Position numbers and translations under genes: made by a program
Notes under the pieces: model-generated
What the model was told of the DNA's origin: nothing
Database searches by the model: none
What the model saw: the letters and a program-made list of their open reading frames with translations, nothing else
Part shown: in pieces, positions 33,355-45,508 of the stretch
How the letters are laid out: every line of letters starts with the position of its first letter
Position numbering within the stretch: the first letter of the stretch is position 1
Origin: Davidsoniella eucalypti
Lineage: Eukaryota; Ascomycota; Sordariomycetes; Microascales; Ceratocystidaceae
Length of the DNA stretch: 54,493 bases
Direction of reading: 5' to 3'
NCBI GenBank assembly: GCA_004009845.1
Contig: RMBW01000149.1
Coordinates: 1-54,493 of the forward strand

Positions 33355-36285
33355 CCCCTGAATTGCAAAAAACATTATTAATCGTAGAGATGACAGAGAC
33401 GGTCCAAGAACCTATTCAAGCTATACTGCAGATATATGTTGTTCTAAGAACAGATGAATTTGCAAATCAAATAGCTAGATTGTTTATCATAAAGATGTCT
33501 ACGTTCCACTGTCTAATTGGACACAGTCTTCACCGCTTTTCTTTTGTTAAAAAAAAATATTTTTATGCAAGAGAAAAGAACAAAAAGCGTTAAAGAACCC
33601 CGCACCTGATAATAACCAAAAGTTCATTCAACTACCATGAATAAAGGTAATTAGCTATAGGCGGTGGTATGTTTGTATATTTAGTGATATAATGGCGCAT
33701 TAGGACTTAAATAAAACCACGGAATTAGGTACATAACAAGGTAAAGATACAAGACGGTACTGAATGCTAGAGAGCTGCGACATATCGACTCTGATAAGTT
33801 AGTAAATGTGTTAGACGTTTCCTGTAGTTTTATCGTTCAAGAAGGCCTAAGAACTGACTGAATAGACTTTGTTCAATTGTGTTGTTGGTAGTTCATTCTA
33901 GGTTCTCAGGCTTTTTATTGAGGTCTAGCCAGTAATACGTTCTCTTCCGTTGGTTGCTTTTGCTATCTCGAACATCCGTGGCGATATTCACCGAAACTTT
34001 TACCATCACGGCCAACTCAGTGATTTTTTGAGGCTCATGTGAGTTAGCTAATTAGTAACTGAATAATCTTGGGAAAACCTTTTCATAGGAAGTTAGGTTA
34101 TATAAAGCCGGCAGAAACAAAAGGCGGGGTAAAATGATGTCCCAAATAGGTTGTGCAATGAACAAGAGCCATGTATATAGAGTGACCCCTATTTAATGGA
34201 TAAGTAAACTAGATTTATCACCAAGTAACTGTATGTGGCAAGACAATGTTTAAGTGGGGGGTTTTAAACTTCATTTTTATGAAGGTGGTAATAATGTATG
34301 AGGAGAATGACCAATTTTTCATAGAAAAAAAGAATAAGTCTTATAACAAAGCAGCCCGAAGGCCTACATCAAAACGTCTCTAGAAACACACCTAAAGCAG
34401 CTGATGAGCGAGTGTTGTAGGTGTCCTTCCTGCTGTAAACTCAAGGCTATTTTCAGTGTTCTTTCATCCTCAAAGCTTCAACATTCCTTTTCTTTTCCTT
34501 TGCTGTAACAAAGTTTTACCTTAGGCTCTTCCTCCGCGAAGCGGGCCATCTTGTATAAAACTAGATTCCCGAATGACTAGTTCAATCACATGTTGTTCAA
34601 GCCTATGGAGTGTCAGACGACCTATGGAGCTTCTAGAACCTATGTACTTGATCACATAATAGGCATTCATCTATATCTGTACAATTTTACATCATGTCTA
34701 GAAATAAGGCCTTGACAAGCCCCTTTCGAGAAAAAAATAGAGGCAAAACTATGTGCTCTTCTGAATGCGACTACGGTTACGACTACGACTACGATACCTG
34801 GAAGTCAGCTTCATATTGAACAACACATTTGCTTACAAAAGTCGAAATGCGTTGATATCCTATGATCTGTGAATTCTAGTCTCGTTTGATAGTACATAGG
34901 ATCATGATCACTTGAGAGGTGATGGTGACTCTATCGTCACCAGTCCTCCATACTAATACAAACTGTAGATAGTCAGTTACATAATCTGAGTTAAAAAGAG
35001 AGTAATCTCTAGCTTATTTCATGGCAGTTTTATAAGCTGTTATCCCCGGACATGGATCATAATTAGTCTAGAGACTGGAAATAAACGGAAGTACATACAT
35101 ATCATATATAAGCATGTAACTTCTTAAACTTGAAAATATCTTTTTTTTCTCTTGTTCTTTTTTATCATGCTATTTGTGCTACTTACTAGCTTCATACTTT
35201 AATAGTGTAGTTTGTACTAGCTTTCTCGACTTGTTGACGATCCCTTTCTCATTTTTCTAACTAGCGCGCGTTAGTTGGCTGTTAGATGGTATGCATAGCG
35301 CTTGTATGATGCCACTAGACTTTTATTTGCTTCCCTCTTTTTATTCTGATTTTCGACTGTTCTATTGTCTAAGAACCCTGAAGCTATCTTGTCTGATGAC
35401 AGCGGCAGATTTGACTACACATAACTACTTGAAACCTTGTACTTTTACCTACCGTTGAGGTAGTGACGAGCTAGGACCCTGGGTCTGGGCTGATCTTAAT
35501 TCCCTGCTTGCTTTCTACACCATTTTGTGTTAGGTAGTAGTAAGTAATAAGATCGAAAGTTTCTTAGTCCCAATCCTATCTTCACTATAGATTGATTTAG
35601 TGGTCATTTAAAAGGAAATCTCACATAACCTGCCTTGGAATCGTGCTAGGCTTGTCGCTTGCGCTTGTTTGCATGACGTCTAGTTCCCTATTCCCTGAAA
35701 CGTCCTGTTCAGGTTCGAACTTAGGAGGACCATGAAGGGAAGGGCAACACGTAGTATACAGGCACAACTAACTAGTTAATGAGCAGAGAAGGAAATAACT
35801 TATAGTCATAATTATCGATTTTGCCAGTGGGTACAGAAGGGGTCATTTCCTTTGTAGGAAGAAGAAGAAAAGTATTCTCTTGTCTTCTCTTCATAACTTA
35901 GACGCCAAAGAAGCTAGCATTCTCGTTCTTTCCTTCTCTTCTTCGTTTTGTGGCTGTTTGTCAAGATATTCTATGGCCATAAGATAGAAATATCATATCT
36001 ATCTCTTATACCATACCTTGGTTTTATTTCGTCTATCCTATAGACTCGATTCGCTTTTTGTTCCCCTAATTATTTTCACGATTATTTTCTTCAATTTAAT
36101 AACCCAAACCCTAATTTGTTGCGATACTTCAGCTTTGCACTGGTTTTGTTGCTTGCTTGGGCAACATCGGATGAATTCTATTACAACCTCTTGTCCATAT
36201 TGTGTTTCAAAATAAAGAAATAGTCTCGTTTAGACCAACCAAAACACTACCAAAATCGACAAAATCTAGGTCGGCACAGCACAAA

Positions 36286-37350
36286 ATGTCGATCCAAGAA
36301 CTATCAGAAAAGCCAAAGCTAGCTTCATCAGAAGCCTGGCACACTCGTTTCTCATCATGGATTAGTTCGAAAACCGCTACGAAAACGCCACAGGCACCGG
36401 TAGAACTCGTGGAATCAATACAGAAGCCCGTACCGACGAAACTCACGCTCAGCCATATCTTCTACATCTTCGTTATGCACGGTATTGGCGCTGGCATAAT
36501 CTCAGGAAGTGTCAATTTCTTGATAGCTTGGGGTAAGTCAATAGTATCCCATTCATTCTGGTTTGTTAGATATAATTGTTGTGTTGTGAATTGTATGCTT
36601 CTTAGTTTGAGGCTCTGCTCTTCAAGCTACCCTTTTTTCCCAAAAGGGACTTGTGTACCAGGTGCCATATAACCAATCATGATATGCGGGTTTCAAGCGC
36701 AATGCCTCGACGAGAGACGTATATTTTGAAATAAACACTGACTCTGATATCTTGAGATAGCTATGTACAAACACACTTTGGATCCCATTCGTCTATTTGC
36801 TTTCCCCAACACATTGGCCGGCGACGCTGCCTTGACGGTTTTTATACAGACAGGCACGACATGGATTGCCGAAGCCATCATCGTCCGAATGGACATCAAC
36901 CACGGCAAGATATCACCAGCGGCCTTCATCAAAGAGCCCCAGCACGGCATTAGCCGCTGGTTCTTTGCCCTCGATACGCCCAATGGCGACTCACTATCGA
37001 TGTTTCTATGGTTTACCATAAGCCGTGCGTTAGCTATTGCCGTTCCGTCGTGGTGTATTCTCTGGGGGCCTAGTGTTGGCATAATGTCTGCACTGGGGAC
37101 CAAGGAACCAACCGGAATCGATATTGTGTACAAAGCTGATTGGACGGGCCCGATATTCAAGCTAGTATATGCAGCTATTCTGGCTATATTGACTACGCCA
37201 ATAATGGCATCGTTCTGGATTTTGCGGGCGGGTTGGGCCAGGCAGCGTCAGCAAAACGGCTTCGAGCCTTTGTCGGGCAACCCAATTGAACGCATGTTGA
37301 TTGAGCATGCTGCCGTGCCTGGACGCACTAGAGGCCTTGAAACTGCCTGA
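36286..37350 (+). CDS. Fungus-specific multi-pass membrane protein (DUF2456-like)
   Basis: Exons 36286-36532 and 36761-37350 with a 228-bp intron, the longest in the window; 278 residues. I start at MSIQELSEKPKLAS; the frame is open 28 codons further upstream with another ATG. Hydrophobic segments include 'LSHIFYIFVMHGIGAGIISG' leading into 'NFLIAWAMY' across the intron, then 'PNTLAGDAALTVFIQTGTTW', 'ALAIAVPSWCILWGPSVGIM' and 'FKLVYAAILAILTTPIMASF'. The G-x-G-A-G-x-I-S-G and PNTLAGDA blocks resemble the uncharacterised fungal family DUF2456; I recall this rather than having tested it. Function and membrane unknown. Same strand as NCR1 (658 bp apart), separate promoters expected. Confidence 0.76.
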
Positions 37351-38007
37351 AGACCGCTGTTTGGACACATACACTATTTTTCTTAATGCTAATACCTAAT
37401 GATATACCCTTAAAATAAGTATCTTTATCTTATTATTCTCAATAACAGTATAAACAAGAGTTGGTGATGATTATCTAATGTGGTGGATTGAAGCTTATTG
37501 ATTGTACCTGGAGCTAAAGCTAGAAGGTGACCATACAGGCTATGATTCTGTGCAGCTACGTAGAAAATTAGCCCAAAGCGTAGACATTGTAACTAAGCCT
37601 TGCGTCATTTGGGCAGAAAAAATGGGTCTTCCGCCAGCTCACTCCTTCTGGATTCAGAGAGCTGCGCCTTTGGACTTGTTGGAATAAATGGAAGTTGCGA
37701 CACTGACTGAAACCTAAAACAACTATTGCTTCTTACTTGAATCTTGTTTGCTGCACCTGCCTTGAAACTTTCATAGCCTGACTGGCGATTATAGCTCGCG
37801 ACAATTACCCTTTGAGAAGAAGTCACGTTTAATTTTAGCCTTGTCGCTTAGTATCGTTATTATTACCATAGCCTTGTCAAACGATCCAGCGTCATCATCG
37901 CAACTAGCCCTCCATCTAAACCGTCGCGTTCGCCACTTCTACGAAACACCCGATTTGACATCTCTACTACAAACCGCAATTTATAAATCATCGTCTTCCC
38001 TGTCTGA
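37351..38007. other. Intergenic upstream of NCR1
   Basis: Contains the 3' region of the membrane-protein gene and the NCR1 promoter and leader. Short frames on both strands (up to 73 codons) show no family resemblance. Confidence 0.5.
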
Positions 38008-41000
38008 ATGACTCCATATGGCGCCTGGGCCCAGGTGGCCTTTGTGGCGGCGTCTCTAGTAGCGCCGTCGCTTGCCAACGACTTGCTTGCCTCGTCCTCG
38101 TCGGCTTTAACTCCGATTCATGAGGCGGGCCGCTGTGCAATGCGCGGCCAGTGCGGTTCGAAGAGCTGGTTCGGCAAGCAACTCCCATGTGTCGATAATG
38201 GCCCGGCCGAAGATCCAGATGCCGAGACTCGAAAGATGCTCGTTGAGCTGTGTGGCCCCAAATGGAACACTGGCCCGGTCTGCTGCACGACTGAACAGGT
38301 TAGTCTTTGCTTTTCTATGTCTATGGTATAATGTCGCTATGAGCCATCTACTAACCGGGACATCATGTATGTAGGTCGCCGCGCTCAAGTCCGAGATGTC
38401 CACGCCGAAGCAGATCGTCGGATCATGCCCTGCCTGTAAAGAGAACTTCTTCAACTTGTTCTGTACATTTACTTGCTCGCCTGACCAGTCGCTTTTCATC
38501 AACGTCACCAAACCGCTGGATAAGGGCGGCAAAACCCTCGTTGCCGAGCTTGACCAGTTGATATCAGAGGATTTTGGCGAGGGTCTCTACGACAGTTGCA
38601 AGAACGTCAAGTTTGGCGCGTCAAATGCGGATGCCATGAACTTTATTGGCGGTGGCGCAAAGAACTACAGCCAAATGCTCAAGTTCCTTGGTGATGAAAA
38701 GGCCATTGGCTCGCCTTTTCAGATCAACTTCCCCGATGCCGAAACGTACCACGAGCCCAAGATGGCAGCACGCCCAGAGATGAAGCCAAAGAAATGCAAC
38801 GACGAGGACCCGAACTTCCGCTGTGCTTGTGTTGACTGTCCCGAAGTTTGCCCTGCCCTAGAACCGGTCAAGGAGCATGGCTCTTGCCATGTTGGAAAGC
38901 TCCCCTGTCTATCATTTGCATCGATTATCACGTATAGCGCCTTGCTCTTATCGTTCGTCGGAAGTATTGCTGGACGTCTGGCATGGAAACGCCACTCCAA
39001 GAGGCGATATGAGCGTCTTCAGTTGCTGCAGGACACTGCACCCAGCGATGACGAAGATGACGAAGCCGATTATACTCTTATGCACAATAGATCTGGCTAC
39101 GACCGCCCGCCGCGCTATCACCGGATTAACACTTGGTGTGACACTGCGTTCAACCAGCTCGGCCTCTTTGCCGCCCAGTTTCCTGCTATTACCATCATGA
39201 GCAGCTTGGTATTCGTCATAGTTTTGAGCTGTGGTTGGGTCCGATTTGACCTTGAACGCGACCCTGCCCGTCTATGGGTTAGTCCTTCATCCGAAGCAGC
39301 GCGTGAAAAGGCGTTCTTCGATTCCAACTTTGGCCCGTTCTACCGTGCCCAGCAGGTCTTCTTGGTCAATGATACTCATGTCAATGGTCCTGGCCCTGTC
39401 TTGAGCTACGATACGCTTATGTGGTGGATGGACGTTGAGAAGAGCATCGCCCAACTCCAGGGCGCCACTTATGGTGCAACTCTTGACGACGTGTGCTTCA
39501 AGCCTCTTGGTGATGCCTGTGCTATCCAGTCTGTGACTGGATACTGGCAGGGAGAGGCTGATCTTGTCGATCCCACCAGCTGGGCCAAGCACTTGGAAGA
39601 CTGTGTTCGGTCACCTGTCGAGTGTCGTCCTGAATACGGCCAGCCAATCGAAGCCAACATGGTTCTAGGTGGTTATGGAAATGGAAGCGTTCTTGACTCT
39701 CAGGCGCTCGTGGTCTCTTGGGTCGTATCCAACGCTGAAGAAGGCTCGCCAGAGGTTCAAAGAGCCATAGATTTTGAGATTGCACTACGTGATCGCCTTC
39801 TCGAGGCTCAAAAGGAGGCTACTGCTCGTGGTCTTAGACTGTCGTTCAACACTGAGGCTAGCTTGGAACAGGAGCTCAACAAGTCGACCAATACTGACGC
39901 TGGAATCGTAGTCCTGAGCTACATTGTCATGTTCCTCTACGCTTCAGTGTCACTTGGATTTACTACACTGTCATTCCGGGACATGATGAGAAATCCCTCG
40001 CTGGCATTGGTGCAGTCCAAGTTTACCCTAGGAATCGCTGGAATCGCTATTGTGTTAATGTCTATCACAGCCTCTATTGGCCTCTTCTCATGGTTTGGGC
40101 TGAAGGCTACGCTAATCATTGCTGAGGTTATCCCTTTTATTGTTCTTGCTGTTGGTGTAGACAACATCTTCCTTATCGTTCATGAGTTTGAGCGTGTCAA
40201 CATCAGCCACCCAGACGACATTTATGAACACCGTATCGCCAAGGCCCTCGGCCGCATGGGTCCCTCAATTCTGTTTTCAGTCATCACTGAGACTGTTTCC
40301 TTTTCCCTGGGCGCCTTTGTAGGCATGCCTGCGGTGCGCAATTTTGCCGTATACGCGGCTGGCGCGGTGTTCATCAATGCTATTCTACAGGTCACTATGT
40401 TTATGTCGGTTCTTGCCTTGAATCAGAACCGTGTTGAGCATTACCGCGCTGACTGTATTCCATGCATCGAGGTCAAGGGTGCCCGTATTCAGCTGGACGA
40501 CTCTCGTCGCCAGTACTATGAAGTGCCCGAGGATGGCTCGTTGCAGCGCATCATTAGTAAGTACTATGCGCCTACGCTTCTGACCAAGACTGCCAAGACA
40601 ATTGTTGTCGCCGTGTTCATGGCCATGTTTGCCGCTGCGATTGCGCTGCTTCCAGAAATCGAGCTGGGTCTAGATCAGCGTGTCGCTATCCCAGATGACT
40701 CGTACCTGATTCCTTATTTCAACGATCTCTACGACTACTTTGGTTCAGGCCCTCCTGTGTACTTTGTCACCAAGGAAGCCGATCTTTCGCAGCGCGCTGA
40801 GCAGAAGCACTTATGTGCTCGTTTCACAACCTGTGATCAGATGTCGTTAGCCAACATCCTCGAGGGTGAGCGTAAACGGCCTGAAGCATCCTGGATTGCG
40901 TCTCCGACGGCTAGCTGGATCGATGACTTCTTCATGTGGTTAAACCCCGATCTTGGCGATAGTTGCTGTGTGAACAACAAAGAATCCTGCTTTGCCCACC

Positions 41001-41953
41001 ACAGCCCGGCTTGGAATGTGACAATGGAGGGTCTACCGGAGGGTGATGAGTTCATCGAGTATCTCCAGCGCTTCCTAATAGCGCCAACGACCGATGACTG
41101 CCCACTAGGTGGTCGGGCATCGTATGGCTCAGCTGTCATTGTTGATAGCGAGAAGAAAGTTGTCAAGGCCAGTCACTTCCGCACCATGCATACGCCACTG
41201 CGTAGCCAGTCTGATTTTATTGAGGCGTACGCTGCGGCACGACGGGTAGCGTCGGATATTTCCAAGGAAACAGGCCTGGAGGTCTTCCCCTACAGTGTAT
41301 TTTACATCTTCTTCGACCAATACGCTACAATATGGTCATTGACAATTACGCTCCTTGGCTCTGCTATCGGCCTCATTATGGTTGTTGCCTCTGTGCTCCT
41401 AGGTTCCGTGGCTACGGCTGCCATTGTGTCACTAACGGTTGTCATGTCTGTAGTTGACATTATGGGCGCTATGGCACTTTTTGGCGTCTCGCTTAACGCC
41501 GTTTCACTGGTTAACCTGGTAATCTGCGTCGGTATCAGCGTTGAATTCTGCGCCCACATTGCACGGGCATTCATGTTTCCATCATTCACTTTCCTAGAGC
41601 AAAGCAAGCTCCGCGGCCGCGATGGGCGCGCCTGGACGGCATTAGCCAATGTCGGTGGCTCAGTCTTCAGCGGTATCACAATTACGAAGCTTCTCGGCGT
41701 ATCTGTGCTAGCTTTTACACGCAGCAAGATCTTTGAGATCTACTACTTCCGTGTATGGCTTGCGCTCCTCGTGTTTGCAGCCTTGCATGCGTTGGTGTTC
41801 TTGCCCGTGGCCCTAAGCATTGCTGGTGGCGAGGGATACGTCGATCCGAAGAGCGAGGGCGGTCTCGAGGATGATTTGGCGAGACGTCAGGACCCCGTAG
41901 ACTATTCGGATTCCGATGGCGATAGTGATGAGGACGAGGATGGCAGACATTAG
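38008..41953 (+). CDS. NCR1: NCR1, NPC1-type vacuolar sterol transporter
   Basis: Exons 38008-38298 and 38375-41953, 76-bp intron, 1289 residues. A signal peptide (about 1-23) precedes the Cys-rich N-terminal sterol-binding domain ('HEAGRCAMRGQCGSKSWFGK', 'CPACKENFFNLFCTFTCSPD'). A transmembrane helix around 'IITYSALLLSFVGSIAG' follows, then the middle luminal domain. The sterol-sensing domain lies at about residues 620-790 ('EVIPFIVLAVGVDNIFLIVH'). The second luminal domain and the C-terminal RND helices come last ('LLGSAIGLIMVVASVLLGSV', 'VNLVICVGISVEFCAHIARA'). It exports sterol from the vacuolar lumen to the limiting membrane after hand-over from Npc2. The tail is acidic (DSDGDSDEDEDGRH). 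All expected domains are present and the 3.6-kb second exon has no frame break. Confidence 0.98.
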
Positions 41954-43061
41954 ATGCGTTTTGATGTCCGTAGCGTCGCGGTTTATATGGCACGACCGTC
42001 GCTTTATCGGGCCAGTTCTCGGCGACGGGTAGGCGTTTTTAGGGTTACCTGAGTATTTTTTCTTCTCTTATTTTGTTGTTATTTGTTATGTAATCTAGTA
42101 GTCTCTCCTTTCTATGCTATTCTCAGCTTTATCACGACACTAGTTATCTTATTGTCCACGATATTCCGATCATTCTTCTTATTCTTCTTGCCAGCTGCAG
42201 AAGAAAGAGCCTCGTAGGTTTCTTTTTACCGGATTCCAAGTTGGCTTGTTCATGTTAGTTGTTTTCGAATGGTTTTATCATATAATATATCACGTTCTTT
42301 TGTTTTGTTCCTTAACTTGCGGGTTTTATTTGTCTTTTTTCAACTGCCGAGGGTTATTGCCGGCTTTTCAAGAGCCGTTTGGGATCTCCAAATTTCTATT
42401 GTTCGATTTGAAAGGAGGGAAACTAGATTGAAAGCCTAGGGACAATTAACTAGGATACTAGCATATACGATGCCGCAGTTCTTTGTTATATGTATGAATA
42501 TTTAATTTGGAGCAACTCAAACAGGAAACTACCACTCAAACATGAGCCAAGCCTTTTTATTTTTTCCTTTTTTCCTTTTTTATATCTTACATGTTTTATC
42601 ATTGCATAGTTACGTATACATAAAAGCTTGGATGTTTGTTTCGGGGAACCTGTTCGGCATATGAAATTCCTCTCAACTCTAGGTCACTTTTCTTGAGAAC
42701 TCAAGTTGAGTGAAGTGCTTGATACATCTTATCTGCTCTTATAATTATTTTCATGGAGAAACTCGGACCAGGTATTATTTCTTGGATTTCATCCTCTTCT
42801 TTAGTTTTTTTTTTCCTAGATAAGGTTTAGGTGATACGGGATATTATCATATCAGTCTTGATATCAATATGTCGGTAGTTGGGATAGTATTATAGAGATG
42901 AAGCCGGGACTTGAGGCATCTAAACGAACGCCTTCAAAGTAGGATATAGTACGAGACATTAATATAAATATACACAGATGTATTCTTTTCTCTTCCGGTT
43001 CAAAGTCTTTCTCATTTTCAAATATACACCAAGCCCGACCTCGTCAACCTGAACATTCAAC
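41954..43061. other. Intergenic between NCR1 and the P450
   Basis: About 1.1 kb, AT-rich, with pyrimidine-rich stretches; holds the NCR1 3' region and the P450 promoter. A short leader (42960-43061) with ATAAATATA at 42963-42971 could serve as a TATA element. No gene seen. Confidence 0.45.
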
Positions 43062-45019
43062 ATGTTGATCTCGCAAGTAGTTGCTTTTGCAACTGCCCAC
43101 GCCGCCAGTCTCTCACTCCTCATTGCCGTCACGTGTATCCTACGGAACTATTTCTGCCGCGGCCTACATCGGTATCCCGGGCCCAAGATTGCAGCCTTTA
43201 CGGATTGGTGGCGTTTCTGGGATGTTTATAAACAACGTCCGGAAGTCACTTTGCGGAAGTTGCATAGCTTGCACGGGGATGTGGTTCGCTTAGGTCCGAG
43301 TTGTTTGTCGTTTGCTACGCCTCAGGCAGTCAAGGATATCTACGGATTAAACAAGGGCTATATCAAGGTACGTAGAAAGGTTAAGCTTGTTAGGTCAGAA
43401 GACCCCAGTTCTATGGGGAGGGGGTCTTTGGATACGATATACTGACAACCTCATGCGTAGAGTGACTTTTATATCGTCCAGCAAAGCATCGTCAATGGCC
43501 ACCGCCTGGCTTCGCTATTCAGCACGACGTCGAATGCCTTCCATGCTGCCTTTCGTCGGTGCGTGAGCAGTGCCTTTGCCATGTCTGCGCTAGTATCCTA
43601 CGAGCCGTTCGTCGATGCCACGACTGAACTATTTCTGCAACGTACAGAAGAACTCTATACTTCTCCTTCTTCTGCCGGCAGCACTACCGGTGCCACTTCT
43701 CCCGTATCAGATCTGGAAGAAGCTGGTGAGGATAAACGAGCATGTGATTTCCCTCGCTGGTTGCAGTTTTATGCGTTCGATGTCATCGGTGAGATCACTT
43801 ATAGTAAACGCCACGGCTTCGTCGAGAGAAACGAAGATGTAGACGGGATCGTTGGATATCTCGGAAAACTGTTTCTTTATGTTGCTCCGGTGCGTATTCT
43901 CTCTCTTCTCCTTTCGCCTTCTAAGTTCTTCACTTGGCAACCTAAACTAACACGTCTTCTCTATATGTCATGACAGATCGGCCAGATTCCCTTCTTGGAT
44001 CTACTCTTCCTCAAGAACCCGATATACCTTAAGCTCTCGCAGTGGGGATTATTCGATAGCACATTTCCCGTAGCCAAGTTTGCCCGAGCCCGGCTATCAG
44101 AGCGTGTAGAGTCTCTATCCAGCCCTACTCTTCTCCCCAAGAAGGCCCTATCTTCTTCCTCGTCCGCTCCAACAAAGCCCGATCTTCTCTCCAAGTTCCT
44201 CGCCGCCCATCGAAACAACCCTTCGTTGATGACACCAACCCTCGTCCAAACCATGGCGGTCAGCATGGCCTTTGCCGGAAGTGAAACGACTGCTATCTCG
44301 CTATCAGCCGTATTCTACTACCTCCTACGATCCCCACAAACCCTAACCAGCCTCTATGCCGAGCTGGATACAGCAGCTGCCAATGGCCATTTCTCTTCCT
44401 CCTCGCCCAGCTCGCCCGAATCCGCTGTGCCGACGTTCACTCAAGCCCGTGCTCTACCCTATCTCGACGCAGTCATCCAGGAATCCTTCCGTCTCCATCC
44501 CGCCGCCGGTCTACCCCTTGAACGCATTGTGCCTTCCCCCGGCGCTACGATCGACGGCCATTTCATCCCAGGCGGGACCACAGTAGGCGTATCTGCGTGG
44601 ATTCTACACCAGCGACCTGAAATCTTCGGCGAAGATGCTGATGTCTATCGCCCTGAACGCTGGCTCGTCGATCCAAATGCTCCAGATGCCGCTGTCGAGG
44701 AACAGAGAATTAAGACGATGAAGTCGTATATGCTTCAGTTCGGTATGGGCTCGCGCACATGCATTGGTAAGAATATTAGCTTGTTAGAGATCTACAAAGT
44801 AGTTCCCGCATTGCTACGTCGTTTTGAGGTATGTTGCGTATAAAAGCCTGCGTATAAAAGCCAAGACAGTTGTGAAAGTTCATTGTGTTAACCCTACATG
44901 TACAGATAACCCTCGCGAACCCTAAGGAAGAATGGAAACTTATCAATGCATGGTTTGTAAAGCAGGAGAACTTTAACGTTCTGTTCAAGAAACGACCACT
45001 TGTAACAGCAAAGGAGTGA
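43062..45019 (+). CDS. Cytochrome P450 monooxygenase, class II microsomal
   Basis: Four exons: 43062-43367, 43461-43889, 43977-44828 and 44906-45019; introns 93, 87 and 77 bp, all phase 0; 566 residues. N-terminal membrane anchor (residues about 5-27) followed by the proline hinge 'RYPGPKIAAFTDWWRFW'. Oxygen-binding I-helix 'MAFAGSETTAISLS' near residue 345, E-x-x-R in 'QESFRLHPAAGLPLERIVP', the PERW motif in 'YRPERWLVD', and the haem loop 'FGMGSRTCIGKN' with the ligand cysteine at about residue 507. Slightly longer than average because of Ser/Thr/Pro-rich insertions at about residues 165-180 and 395-410. The layout recalls pisatin-demethylase-like fungal P450s, but the substrate cannot be predicted. 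No biosynthetic backbone gene is nearby, so a cluster role is not supported. Confidence 0.96.
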
Positions 45020-45508
45020 ATATCTCATGAATATATTAAAGAATCATAGTTTTAGTGCTATTAAAGAGAAAAAAAAGGGTATATATCATCTTCATCGCCA
45101 TCTTAGTACATCATATCATACCGTTCATCCAGTTGTCTATCCTCTATTATAACCCCCCTTACCCCTCCATCCCGTAAGATACCTTGGTGAGAAGAAGAGA
45201 AAGAACAAACACTACGTGATTTGCAGATGACAAAGTTGGCGGAAAGAAAGAGAAAAACGAAAAATAAACTACGCGGCAGGAAGACCAACAAGTTACAAAG
45301 ATAATGAACAGGAACATAAGAGAAATACAGAAAAGAATATCAGAATCAAGAAGAGTAGAGAGTATCGTCCAACGCATTAACCTAAAGCCAGAAAAAAGCC
45401 CCAAAACAAAAAAAGAGAAAGAAAACATCGTAGTTTTTAGAGTGAAAGAAAGAGGAGAGGGAGAACAGAATGACAAAGACTAGAATCATACACCGCCCTG
45501 CGGTCAAT
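45020..45508. other. Convergent 3' regions of the P450 and the coiled-coil gene
   Basis: Both neighbours end here. The sequence is A/G-rich on the plus strand (45180-45480) with no gene-like frame on either strand; the long frames here are low-complexity. Confidence 0.5.

Larger units (their letters stand above)
32817..36285. other. Gene-free 3.5-kb AT-rich region
   Basis: It lies between the divergent starts of the CoA-binding gene and the membrane-protein gene, so it includes two promoters. Only very short frames occur. Two tailed short elements sit at 33221-33354 (annotated separately). A 7-bp inverted repeat TGGTGAC/GTCACCA with a 6-bp loop lies at 34923-34942. The last 300 bp before 36286 is pyrimidine-rich, as expected of a leader. 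No transposase, tRNA or gene was recognised. Confidence 0.5.

Noticed and set aside
34923..34942. Inverted repeat TGGTGAC...GTCACCA in the gene-free region
   Set aside because: Only 7 bp per arm; several such palindromes are expected by chance in 54 kb, and nothing nearby gives it a role.
43062..45019. Secondary-metabolite cluster around the P450
   Set aside because: Neighbours are a sterol transporter and a coiled-coil protein; there is no synthase, tailoring enzyme or pathway regulator within the window.
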